Shown here piece by piece: positions 1-5,668 of a stretch of DNA of 5,668 nt. Each line of letters opens with the position of its first letter. The first letter of the stretch is position 1. The stretch comes from Saprospiraceae bacterium (GTDB lineage Bacteria > Bacteroidota > Bacteroidia > Chitinophagales > Saprospiraceae): assembly GCA_014379665.1 (NCBI GenBank), contig JACMLK010000009.1:1-5668 (forward strand), written 5' to 3'. The notes below the pieces were generated by a model. The model did not search any database. It saw nothing but the letters and a program-made list of their open reading frames with translations, and was not told the origin of the DNA. Made by a program: the position numbers and the translations under genes.

Positions 1-480
1 AATGATGTGATGCCTTTGGTTGAAATGGCAGATGTATTGGGTTGGGATACAACAGTTATAGATGGAAGGGCAAATTATGCCACAAAGGACAGATTTGTCA
101 AAGCCTGCGATGTGATGGTTGCAAAACCACAACAGGTACTCGGAAATATTGTCTATGATAGATATACCTTTTTTGCATTGATGACACACAATTATAATTA
201 TGACAAAGCAATGCTCTATGAACTATGCACACATCATGTACGATATATAGCGATGCTGGGGCCAAAAGAAAAAATGGAACGAATGATTTCGGAATTTGAA
301 GATGAAAACAGACCGCTGACTACGGAACAGATTTCATGTATTTACAGTCCGGCGGGCCTTGATATCGGTGCGGAGACATCAGAAGAAATTGCGCTTGCCA
401 TTCTGGCTGAGATGAAAACATTTATGAGTAACAGACAAGGCAATCATTTGCGTTATAGGTTGGATGGTATACATGCGTAA
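1..480 (+). CDS. xdhC: XdhC/CoxI-family molybdenum-enzyme maturation factor, C-terminal part (5' end outside the window)
   Basis: The reading frame is open from base 1 and ends at TAA 478-480, giving 159 residues of a longer protein. An internal GTG at 7 is not taken as the start, because the preceding Asn-Asp codons continue the family motif NDVMPLVEMADVLGW. The visible part is the Rossmann-like C-terminal domain of XdhC. Family landmarks are VIDGR (residues 19-23), MTHNYNYD (61-68), YIAMLGPKEK (82-91) and the hallmark GLDIGAETSEEIALAILAE (119-137). Family knowledge: XdhC binds molybdenum cofactor and helps sulfurate it and insert it into xanthine dehydrogenase/CO dehydrogenase-type hydroxylases in the cytoplasm. 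The usual YIG before the LG motif reads YIA here, a mild change. The N-terminal XdhC domain and any partner hydroxylase genes would lie to the left. The gene converges on the efflux operon and is probably unrelated to it. The family call is secure; the enzyme served is unknown. Confidence 0.93.
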   Translation, partial: NDVMPLVEMADVLGWDTTVIDGRANYATKDRFVKACDVMVAKPQQVLGNIVYDRYTFFALMTHNYNYDKAMLYELCTHHVRYIAMLGPKEKMERMISEFEDENRPLTTEQISCIYSPAGLDIGAETSEEIALAILAEMKTFMSNRQGNHLRYRLDGIHA

Positions 481-506
481 ACATGTATGTGTGAAAAGAA
501 CATGTT
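480..506. terminator. Weak hairpin just after xdhC, possible terminator
   Basis: AACATGT (480-486) and ACATGTT (500-506) are perfect inverted copies of 7 bases around a 13-base loop. The left arm starts on the last base of the xdhC stop codon. The stem is AT-rich and is followed by AGCTTAAAG rather than a clean run of T, so it does not match a classical intrinsic terminator. Its position directly behind the gene is the main reason to list it. Confidence 0.25.
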
Positions 507-654
507 AGCTTAAAGTTTATGTTTTGGTCATGAAACATTAGTCTAAAGCTGTTGACCTGTCACTATGGATCAGTTGCAAAAGGATTATTATATGGCATAT
601 TAAACCTCAAACCCGAAGGGCTAACATTTGATCAACACCATACCTCCAAAGCGG
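481..654. other. Convergent intergenic region
   Basis: These 174 bases lie between the stop codons of xdhC (+) and the outer-membrane protein gene (-), so no promoter for either gene is expected here and termination in both directions is. The region holds the two weak hairpins listed separately and four CATG words at 472-532 (the first inside xdhC). It also holds a long-distance 8-base inverted pair, ATGTTAGC at 502-509 and GCTAACAT at 620-627, and a short CCCGAAGGG element at 612-620. One frame on the + strand is open from 534 to 671 but has no usual start or ribosome binding site. I recognise no RNA gene or coding gene. Confidence 0.6.
519..538. terminator. Second weak hairpin in the convergent gap
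   Basis: ATGTTT (519-524) pairs with AAACAT (533-538), and two further G-T wobbles could extend the stem around a 4-base loop (527-530) on the + strand. The stem is short and AT-rich and no T tract follows. It could contribute to ending either of the two convergent transcripts, but it could also be chance in AT-rich DNA. Confidence 0.15.
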
Positions 655-1359
655 TCAGAACATACAATTAAGATCTATGCCATAAAGTCTGTTTCTACCG
701 GAAGTAGTCTGGTCAGCCGGATCAATATACATGTTTGTCAAACCAAAATCAGCTACCAGATGAATTCTGAAAATACAACTCTCACTTGCATTTACATCTA
801 TACCAGCTGATAATCTTACAGGGATATCAAATGAATTATAGTCATCGGTATTGTGTGTGAGTATATGAAAACCATCTTCCACGCTGTGAAAAATGTCCGT
901 TGCACTAAATATATAAGAAGGAACAATCCCAATTCCAAATGATAATTTTGCATCTTTAAATATATAATGCTGCTGTCGGAAAATGAGTTGTAGCGGGATA
1001 CTGATATTGTTTGTTCTGAACCGTTGTCGGTGGGTTGAATCCGCATTACCCACGGATTTCTCAACATCGATATTGATGATTCCGCAACCTCGTTGCTGGT
1101 AACCTAAGCCAACAGATATTCCAATATTTTTTTTGAAAAAATAATCTGTTTTTACATGAAAACCCAAACTTGGTTTAGTAAAAACATCATGGCCTTTCAT
1201 ACCTGGAAAGGAGGTCCATGAATTGTTGAATGCAAATCCGATCAGGAGTTTTTTGTCAAATTTGCTGATTTGATCCTTATTAAAATCTACTTTCCGGGGT
1301 GTTTGTCCCTGGAGTCCTATAGTTAAGGATAGAAGAAATAAAATTACTGTATTTTTCAT
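655..1359 (-). CDS. Small outer-membrane beta-barrel protein, PorT-like
   Basis: The product is 234 residues from ATG at 1359. A TTG at 1383 would add eight polar residues ahead of the signal peptide; the ATG is preferred because it puts the signal (MKNTVILFLLSLTIGLQGQ) at the very N-terminus, with likely cleavage near residue 18-19. The mature part shows alternating amphipathic strands, for example residues 64-75 and 78-88 (ending GLGYQQRG), then 118-128, 138-151, 179-189 and 194-207. It ends in Phe, as many outer-membrane barrels do. This pattern matches the PorT/OMP beta-barrel families of Bacteroidota, predicted as roughly eight-stranded outer-membrane proteins; no enzymatic motif is seen. 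It begins 49 bases after the RND pump gene on the same strand with no evident terminator between, so co-transcription is likely. It is far too short to be a TolC/CzcC channel (usually above 400 residues). Its role, whether in metal handling or independent, is unknown. Confidence 0.75.
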   Translation of the reverse strand: MKNTVILFLLSLTIGLQGQTPRKVDFNKDQISKFDKKLLIGFAFNNSWTSFPGMKGHDVFTKPSLGFHVKTDYFFKKNIGISVGLGYQQRGCGIINIDVEKSVGNADSTHRQRFRTNNISIPLQLIFRQQHYIFKDAKLSFGIGIVPSYIFSATDIFHSVEDGFHILTHNTDDYNSFDIPVRLSAGIDVNASESCIFRIHLVADFGLTNMYIDPADQTTSGRNRLYGIDLNCMF

Positions 1360-1408
1360 TCTGATATTATTATTTACTTTCAAAATATTTTTAAAAATCT
1401 TTGCTTTA

Positions 1409-4400
1409 TTATTCTGGGTTTATGTCATGTTTATGTCTGTTCATCAGGCCATAAATAACCGGTAATATCAACAATGTTAATATTGTGGCGGATATCAGAC
1501 CTCCAATGACTACTACTGCCAGAGGTTTCTGTGTTTCGGAACCTATACCTGTAGACAATGCTGCAGGAAGTAATCCCAAACCTGCCATCAATGCAGTCAT
1601 TACTACAGGACGCACTCTTGTCACGGCGCCATTTAGAATAGCATCCCACAATGGCATTTTTTCCGCTACATTCTTATTGAAAACCGAAGTTAATATAACG
1701 CCATTCTGCACACATACACCAAACAGCGCAATAAATCCGACACCAGCTGAAATGCTGAAATTAATACCTGTGAAATATAAAGCCAGGATACCACCAATCA
1801 GTGCAAAAGGGACATTTAACAAAACGATAGTGGCATCTTTTGCTGATTTGAACATGATAAATAACCAAAGAAATATCAAAAAAATTGAAATGGGTACGGC
1901 CACCTTCAGGCTGTTGGTAGCTCTGACCTGATTTTCAAATTCTCCGTTCCACGCAATTTTAAATCCTTTTGGAAGTTTGATCTGTTCTCCGACTTTTTTC
2001 TGTGCTTCTGCTATGGTGCTTCCAAGATCACGTCCTCTTACAGAAAATTTTATAGGTACAAATCTCTGATTGCCTTCCCGATAAAACAGGATTGGTCCTG
2101 TTTCCAATTCTATTTTTGCAATTTCACGTAATGGAATTCTTGTGCCTTCTTTTGAACTGGTTCCTGCGACACACGGCACCAAAAGTTTACCGATACTTTC
2201 AATGCTATTTCTGAATTCGTCGTCATATCTTACTCTGATATCAAATTTTCTTTCGCCTTCATACTTGGTGGTAGCTGCTTTACCTCCAATGGCAATTTCA
2301 ATGATATCATTCGCATCAGCTACATTCACTCCATATCTGGCCATTTTCAAATAGTCCAGTTCAATCTGCAATTCGGGTTGACCTATTGATCTGAATATGC
2401 CTAAATCCTGAACTCCTTCAATGGTACTCATGATGGTCTTGATACTGTCGGCTTTCTGTTCGAGCAGAGAGATATCATCACCAAAAACTTTGATGGCCAT
2501 TTCACCTTTTACACCGGACACCGCTTCCTGCACATTATCCGAAATCGGTTGGGAAAAGCCAAAGACAACCCCGCTAAAATTATTCTCCAGTTCTTGCTGC
2601 ATCTTTTTTATCAGGTCATCTTTAGACAATTTTTGTGGCCATTCATCCTTTGGTAACAAATCGACAAAAAATTCAACATTAAAAAAGCCCGTTGGATCAG
2701 TACCATCATTTGGCCTGCCATTTTGAGAAATGACTCCTTTTACTTCCTTGTATTTGGTAAAGACAGATCTCATTTTCTCAGAAAGTAAATTTGCATCAGT
2801 AAATGCTATACTCTGAGGCATAGATGCCCTTACATAAATGGATCCTTCATTCAATTGAGGAAGGAATTCAGTACCTAAGCGTGTACCTATGAAAAGGCTG
2901 AAGATGAGTAATATTAATGAAAAGCCAATGCTCTTTTTAGGTTTGGATATGGCCCATTTTAGGGGAGTTACGTATATTTTTTCCATAAAATTTACCAATG
3001 GATTCTTTTTCTCCCTGACGTTTTTACTTAAGAGAATCCTGCATAGTACAGGGACTAGAGTCAGTGTAAATATGAGTGCACCAATTAGTGCAAACCCAAT
3101 CGTATAGGCTAATGGTGAAAACATTTTACCTTCCACTTTCTGGAATGCAAAAATTGGAATCAGGGCGGTGATGATGATAAGTTTTGAAAAGAAAATGGGT
3201 TTACCCATCTCAATGGAAACTTTTTTGACCATACCCATTTTTGAGGCAAGATTAAATTTTTCTCTTCCCAATTCAAGTTGTTTGTGGGCCAGATATACAA
3301 AGAGCCCTTCGACCATCACCACGGCACCATCTACTATTATTCCGAAATCGATGGCCCCGATGGATAGAAGATTAGCAGACATTCCTTTCATTTTCATACA
3401 AATAAAAGCAAAAAGCAAGGCCAAAGGAATTATGATAGCGACAATGAGTGTTGTTCGCCAATCAGCCAGAAATATGGTGAGAATAAAAATTACGAGCAAA
3501 ATACCCACCACCAGATTTTCCATCACGGTATGTGTGGTAAGGTCTACCAGGTTGGTTCTGTCGTAAAATACACTAATTTTTACATCTTCTGGTAGTTCCC
3601 TTTCATTGATATCTGTTATTTTTTCGTTCAATGATTTTAATACAGAACTGGGGTTTTCACCTTTTCGAAGCAAAACGATACCTTCCACCACATCGGGCTC
3701 ACTATTTCTGCCCACTTTACCAAGTCTGGGTTTGAAGCTTTCCTTCACTTTGGCTACATCTTTTATGAGAATCGGTACCCCGTGTCGAACATCAAGTATA
3801 ATGTTTTCAATATCATTGATGGATTTCACCATACCGATTCCTCTGACTACATATGCCTGCTGTCCTTTATTCACTACATCTCCCCCTACATTTGCATTAT
3901 TTTCTTTTAAAGCTGTAAACACATCTTTGGCAACAAATTCGTATTCGTTCAGCTTAAGAGGATTTAAAGTGACTTCATAAGTCTTTGCTTCACCTCCGAA
4001 ACTAATGACATCTGCGATGCCGGGTACAGATTTTATCCTTTTGTCAATGACCCAATCCTGAATTTCTTTTAGTTCTCTGACGGAACGGGTGTTGCTTGTC
4101 AGCGTGTATCTGTAAATTTCTCCGGTCGGACCGGATGGGGGTTGTATTTCTGCTTCTATATTTTCAGGCAGACTTACATTTCTCAATTGATTGGCTACTG
4201 ATTGACGAGCAAAAAAATCATCAATACCATCATCAAATAGAATGGTAACCACAGATAGTCCGAACAATGAGACTGAACGTAAGTTACTTTTATAAGGCAC
4301 TACATTCATTTCTGTCTCTATGGGTATAGTTACAAATTTTTCCATTTCTTCTGCACTTCTTCCCGGCCATTGTGTAATAATCACGATTCTTGTATTGATC

Positions 4401-4534
4401 ACATCAGGGAAAGCTTCAATCGGCGTTTGTTTGAAGCTTATATAGCCCATAGCTACTATGATAATGGTGAAAGCAAACACCACCCATTTGTTTTTTAATG
4501 AGTAAGAAATGATGTTTTTAATAAATTTGTCCAT
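1409..4534 (-). CDS. czcA: Heavy-metal efflux RND pump, CzcA family
   Basis: This 1041-residue inner-membrane protein is the proton-driven pump of a three-part metal exporter, at the normal length for CzcA/CusA proteins. Visible layout: helix 1 at about 13-31, first periplasmic porter loop 32-337, helices 2-6 at about 338-500, helix 7 at about 533-552, second porter loop about 553-876, helices 8-12 at about 877-1029. Helix 4 carries DFGIIVDGAVVMVEG (396-410), the signature of metal-exporting RND pumps; D396, D402 and E409 correspond with a constant offset of six to D402, D408 and E415 of CzcA, the proton-relay residues. Other family stretches are PIEAFPD (38-44), PIETEMN (71-77), GEIYRYTL (138-145), VSGVKGEMAIKVFG (672-685) and NGEFENQ (863-869). 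By eye, the positions of the three CusA copper-binding methionines hold R569, N619 and E670, arguing for divalent cations over Cu(I)/Ag(I). The ATG lies 10 bases after the adaptor gene, so translational coupling is likely. The gene looks intact. Family certain; exact metal inferred. Confidence 0.96.
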   Translation of the reverse strand: MDKFIKNIISYSLKNKWVVFAFTIIIVAMGYISFKQTPIEAFPDVINTRIVIITQWPGRSAEEMEKFVTIPIETEMNVVPYKSNLRSVSLFGLSVVTILFDDGIDDFFARQSVANQLRNVSLPENIEAEIQPPSGPTGEIYRYTLTSNTRSVRELKEIQDWVIDKRIKSVPGIADVISFGGEAKTYEVTLNPLKLNEYEFVAKDVFTALKENNANVGGDVVNKGQQAYVVRGIGMVKSINDIENIILDVRHGVPILIKDVAKVKESFKPRLGKVGRNSEPDVVEGIVLLRKGENPSSVLKSLNEKITDINERELPEDVKISVFYDRTNLVDLTTHTVMENLVVGILLVIFILTIFLADWRTTLIVAIIIPLALLFAFICMKMKGMSANLLSIGAIDFGIIVDGAVVMVEGLFVYLAHKQLELGREKFNLASKMGMVKKVSIEMGKPIFFSKLIIITALIPIFAFQKVEGKMFSPLAYTIGFALIGALIFTLTLVPVLCRILLSKNVREKKNPLVNFMEKIYVTPLKWAISKPKKSIGFSLILLIFSLFIGTRLGTEFLPQLNEGSIYVRASMPQSIAFTDANLLSEKMRSVFTKYKEVKGVISQNGRPNDGTDPTGFFNVEFFVDLLPKDEWPQKLSKDDLIKKMQQELENNFSGVVFGFSQPISDNVQEAVSGVKGEMAIKVFGDDISLLEQKADSIKTIMSTIEGVQDLGIFRSIGQPELQIELDYLKMARYGVNVADANDIIEIAIGGKAATTKYEGERKFDIRVRYDDEFRNSIESIGKLLVPCVAGTSSKEGTRIPLREIAKIELETGPILFYREGNQRFVPIKFSVRGRDLGSTIAEAQKKVGEQIKLPKGFKIAWNGEFENQVRATNSLKVAVPISIFLIFLWLFIMFKSAKDATIVLLNVPFALIGGILALYFTGINFSISAGVGFIALFGVCVQNGVILTSVFNKNVAEKMPLWDAILNGAVTRVRPVVMTALMAGLGLLPAALSTGIGSETQKPLAVVVIGGLISATILTLLILPVIYGLMNRHKHDINPE

Positions 4535-4544
4535 TATTTCTTAT
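4535..4544 (-). other. Adaptor-pump gene junction, likely translational coupling
   Basis: Read on the minus strand, the TAA of the adaptor gene is followed by ten bases of only A, T and one G (ATAAGAAATA) and then the ATG of the pump. No Shine-Dalgarno sequence is visible, which is usual in Bacteroidota, where A-rich leaders are favoured. The tight spacing supports one transcript and matched synthesis of the two subunits. Confidence 0.5.
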
Positions 4545-5648
4545 TTATTGGTTATTAATAGAAGTGGCAACCAGCAAAGCACCATCTGAAACTATTTTAT
4601 CACCCGGATTTATTCCGCTTAATATTTCAATAAAATAGTTGCTTCCCTTTCCTTTTGTAATTTCAACTTTCTCAAACTGGTTAACGGCCGTTTGTCTAAT
4701 CACCCATGTCTTATTTTTTTCCATAAACACGGCATTTTGGGGGACTCCGAGAATTTTATCACTGGTAGTAGGCATGATGATGACTGTGGCAAACATTTCC
4801 GGTTTTAAAAGTTCATTTGGATTTTCGAGGTCAATTCTTACTTTGACCACTCTCGCTTCAGGGTCAAGCACACTACCTATTTTTTTGATATGACCCCGAT
4901 ATATTTTATCAGGATACGCAATAGTGGTAACGTTGACTTTATCACCCACTTTGACTTTTGAAATATCACTTTCGTACACATTGGCCCAAACCCAGACTGT
5001 CTGTAAATCGGAAATGATAAACATATTTGTATTATTGTCTGTCCGGATTTGGGTGCCTTCATTTACTGTCCGTTCTACAATATATCCGTTGATTGGAGCA
5101 GTGACATTATATAATGCATCATTTGAATTCTCTTTGCCTCCATATAACTCCAGCAACTTCCTTTTACCTTCAAAAGCTGATTTTGCATTATTAAATTCGT
5201 TCTGAACTTCGGTCAATTCCTTTTCAGACGCGAAATGAGAATCGTATAATTCCTTCATCCTTTTAAGGTTCTTCTCAGCAACCAGATAATTGGATTTTGC
5301 AATGCTAAAACTTACCTGATATTCATTAATGTCGGTACTGATTATTCTTGCCAGAATTTGTCCCTTTTTAACGTAGTCTCCTAAAGAAACTGAGATTTTA
5401 TCAACACTGCCGGATACAATAGGAAAAATTCTGACAATATTATCTTCATCAAAACTTACTTCCCCGACCACCACTAGTTCATCAGGATCCACCACAAGCT
5501 GCGCCTCTTCTATTTTAATTTTCGTTAAAGCGCTGTCGGATAAAACAATCCAATTTTTATAAACTTTAGGTTCGATCGGCATCTCCTTTTTTTGCTCGCA
5601 TCCCTGAAAAAATATTAAACTTATGATTAAAATTATTTGAATTTTCAT
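4545..5648 (-). CDS. czcB: RND efflux periplasmic adaptor (membrane fusion) lipoprotein, CzcB/CusB type
   Basis: The 367-residue product bridges the CzcA-type pump to an outer-membrane channel in the periplasm. The N-terminus is a lipoprotein signal with LIFFQGC and the lipidated Cys at 17, although Phe at -3 is less usual than Leu. Domain order: first half of a biotinyl/lipoyl-like domain at about 62-105 (GSVDKISVSLGDYVKKGQIL), an alpha-helical coiled-coil hairpin at about 107-168, second lipoyl half at about 179-212 (TAPINGYIVERTVNEGTQI), beta-barrel at about 215-292, and membrane-proximal domain at about 297-360 (GVPQNAVF, then GINPGDKIVSDGALLV). This is the standard adaptor fold. There is no N-terminal His-rich or Cys-rich metal-binding extension: the protein has only two His (138, 253), one Cys and seven Met, so it does not reveal the metal. 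The start ATG at 5648 gives the signal peptide directly. It is the first gene of the cluster seen here; a channel or regulator gene may precede it outside the window. Confidence 0.93.
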   Translation of the reverse strand: MKIQIILIISLIFFQGCEQKKEMPIEPKVYKNWIVLSDSALTKIKIEEAQLVVDPDELVVVGEVSFDEDNIVRIFPIVSGSVDKISVSLGDYVKKGQILARIISTDINEYQVSFSIAKSNYLVAEKNLKRMKELYDSHFASEKELTEVQNEFNNAKSAFEGKRKLLELYGGKENSNDALYNVTAPINGYIVERTVNEGTQIRTDNNTNMFIISDLQTVWVWANVYESDISKVKVGDKVNVTTIAYPDKIYRGHIKKIGSVLDPEARVVKVRIDLENPNELLKPEMFATVIIMPTTSDKILGVPQNAVFMEKNKTWVIRQTAVNQFEKVEITKGKGSNYFIEILSGINPGDKIVSDGALLVATSINNQ

Positions 5649-5668
5649 TTTATTTTATTTAGTATATA
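5649..5668 (-). other. AT-rich leader of the adaptor gene, cut by the window edge
   Basis: These 20 bases are A/T except for one C on the minus strand and run directly up to the adaptor start codon. The A-rich tract AAATAAAATAAA before ATG fits a Bacteroidota translation initiation region. There is too little sequence to say whether a promoter or the end of another efflux gene lies upstream. Confidence 0.3.

Noticed and set aside
7..12. GTG/ATG codons near the left edge as the true start of the XdhC gene
   Set aside because: The frame is open to base 1 and the preceding Asn-Asp fits the family motif, so the gene is cut by the edge; a start here would remove the beginning of the Rossmann fold.
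628..810. 60-codon + strand frame at the 3' end of the barrel gene
   Set aside because: It starts at TTG, is mostly antisense to the barrel gene and resembles no family I know.
816..1067. 83-codon minus-strand frame inside the barrel gene
   Set aside because: It overlaps the barrel gene in another frame, and that gene has a signal peptide and barrel pattern; the alternative has none.
1386..1402. AT-rich palindrome-like stretch (AGATTTTTAAAAATAT) between pump and barrel genes, considered as a terminator
   Set aside because: It has no G-C pairs to form a stable stem with a loop and no following T tract; it is best read as low-complexity AT-rich spacer.
1485..1931. 148-codon open frame on the + strand inside the pump gene
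   Set aside because: It is antisense to the highly conserved C-terminal helices of CzcA and its translation shows no recognisable domain; it is a shadow frame.
3168..3980. Two + strand open frames (3168-3566 and 3606-3980) inside the pump gene
   Set aside because: They lie antisense to the conserved helix 2-6 region and first porter loop of CzcA; Ser/Thr-rich translations are typical of shadow frames.

Overview
The window looks like a chromosomal fragment from a member of the Bacteroidota. The evidence is low to moderate G+C, AT-rich gene junctions without clear Shine-Dalgarno sequences, a small PorT-like outer-membrane beta-barrel protein, a lipoprotein-type membrane fusion protein, and an XdhC protein with the wording usual for that phylum. 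I cannot fix the genus from the sequence.

Layout: positions 1-480 (+) hold the 3' part of an XdhC/CoxI-family molybdenum-enzyme maturation gene cut by the left edge. Positions 481-654 are a 174-base convergent intergenic region with two weak hairpins but no textbook terminator. Everything from 655 to 5648 lies on the minus strand. Read in the direction of transcription it is a membrane fusion lipoprotein (5648-4545), then a 1041-residue heavy-metal RND pump of the CzcA type (4534-1409), then a small outer-membrane beta-barrel protein (1359-655). The gaps are 10 and 49 bases, so the three genes are probably one transcript.

Function: the RND protein is the proton-driven inner-membrane pump and the fusion protein is its periplasmic adaptor. 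Together with a TolC/CzcC-like outer-membrane channel they would expel metal ions across the envelope. That channel is not in the window; it may lie just beyond the right edge, upstream of the adaptor. The pump carries the acidic residues of the CzcA proton relay in transmembrane helix 4 (D396, D402, E409). By my by-eye alignment it lacks the three periplasmic methionines of the Cu(I)/Ag(I) pump CusA, which favours a divalent cation substrate (Zn, Co, Cd or Ni class). The last gene is not a TolC homologue; its place at the end of the efflux operon is the least explained point here.

I see no RNA gene, CRISPR array, insertion sequence, or clearly novel system. Both core efflux genes look intact.
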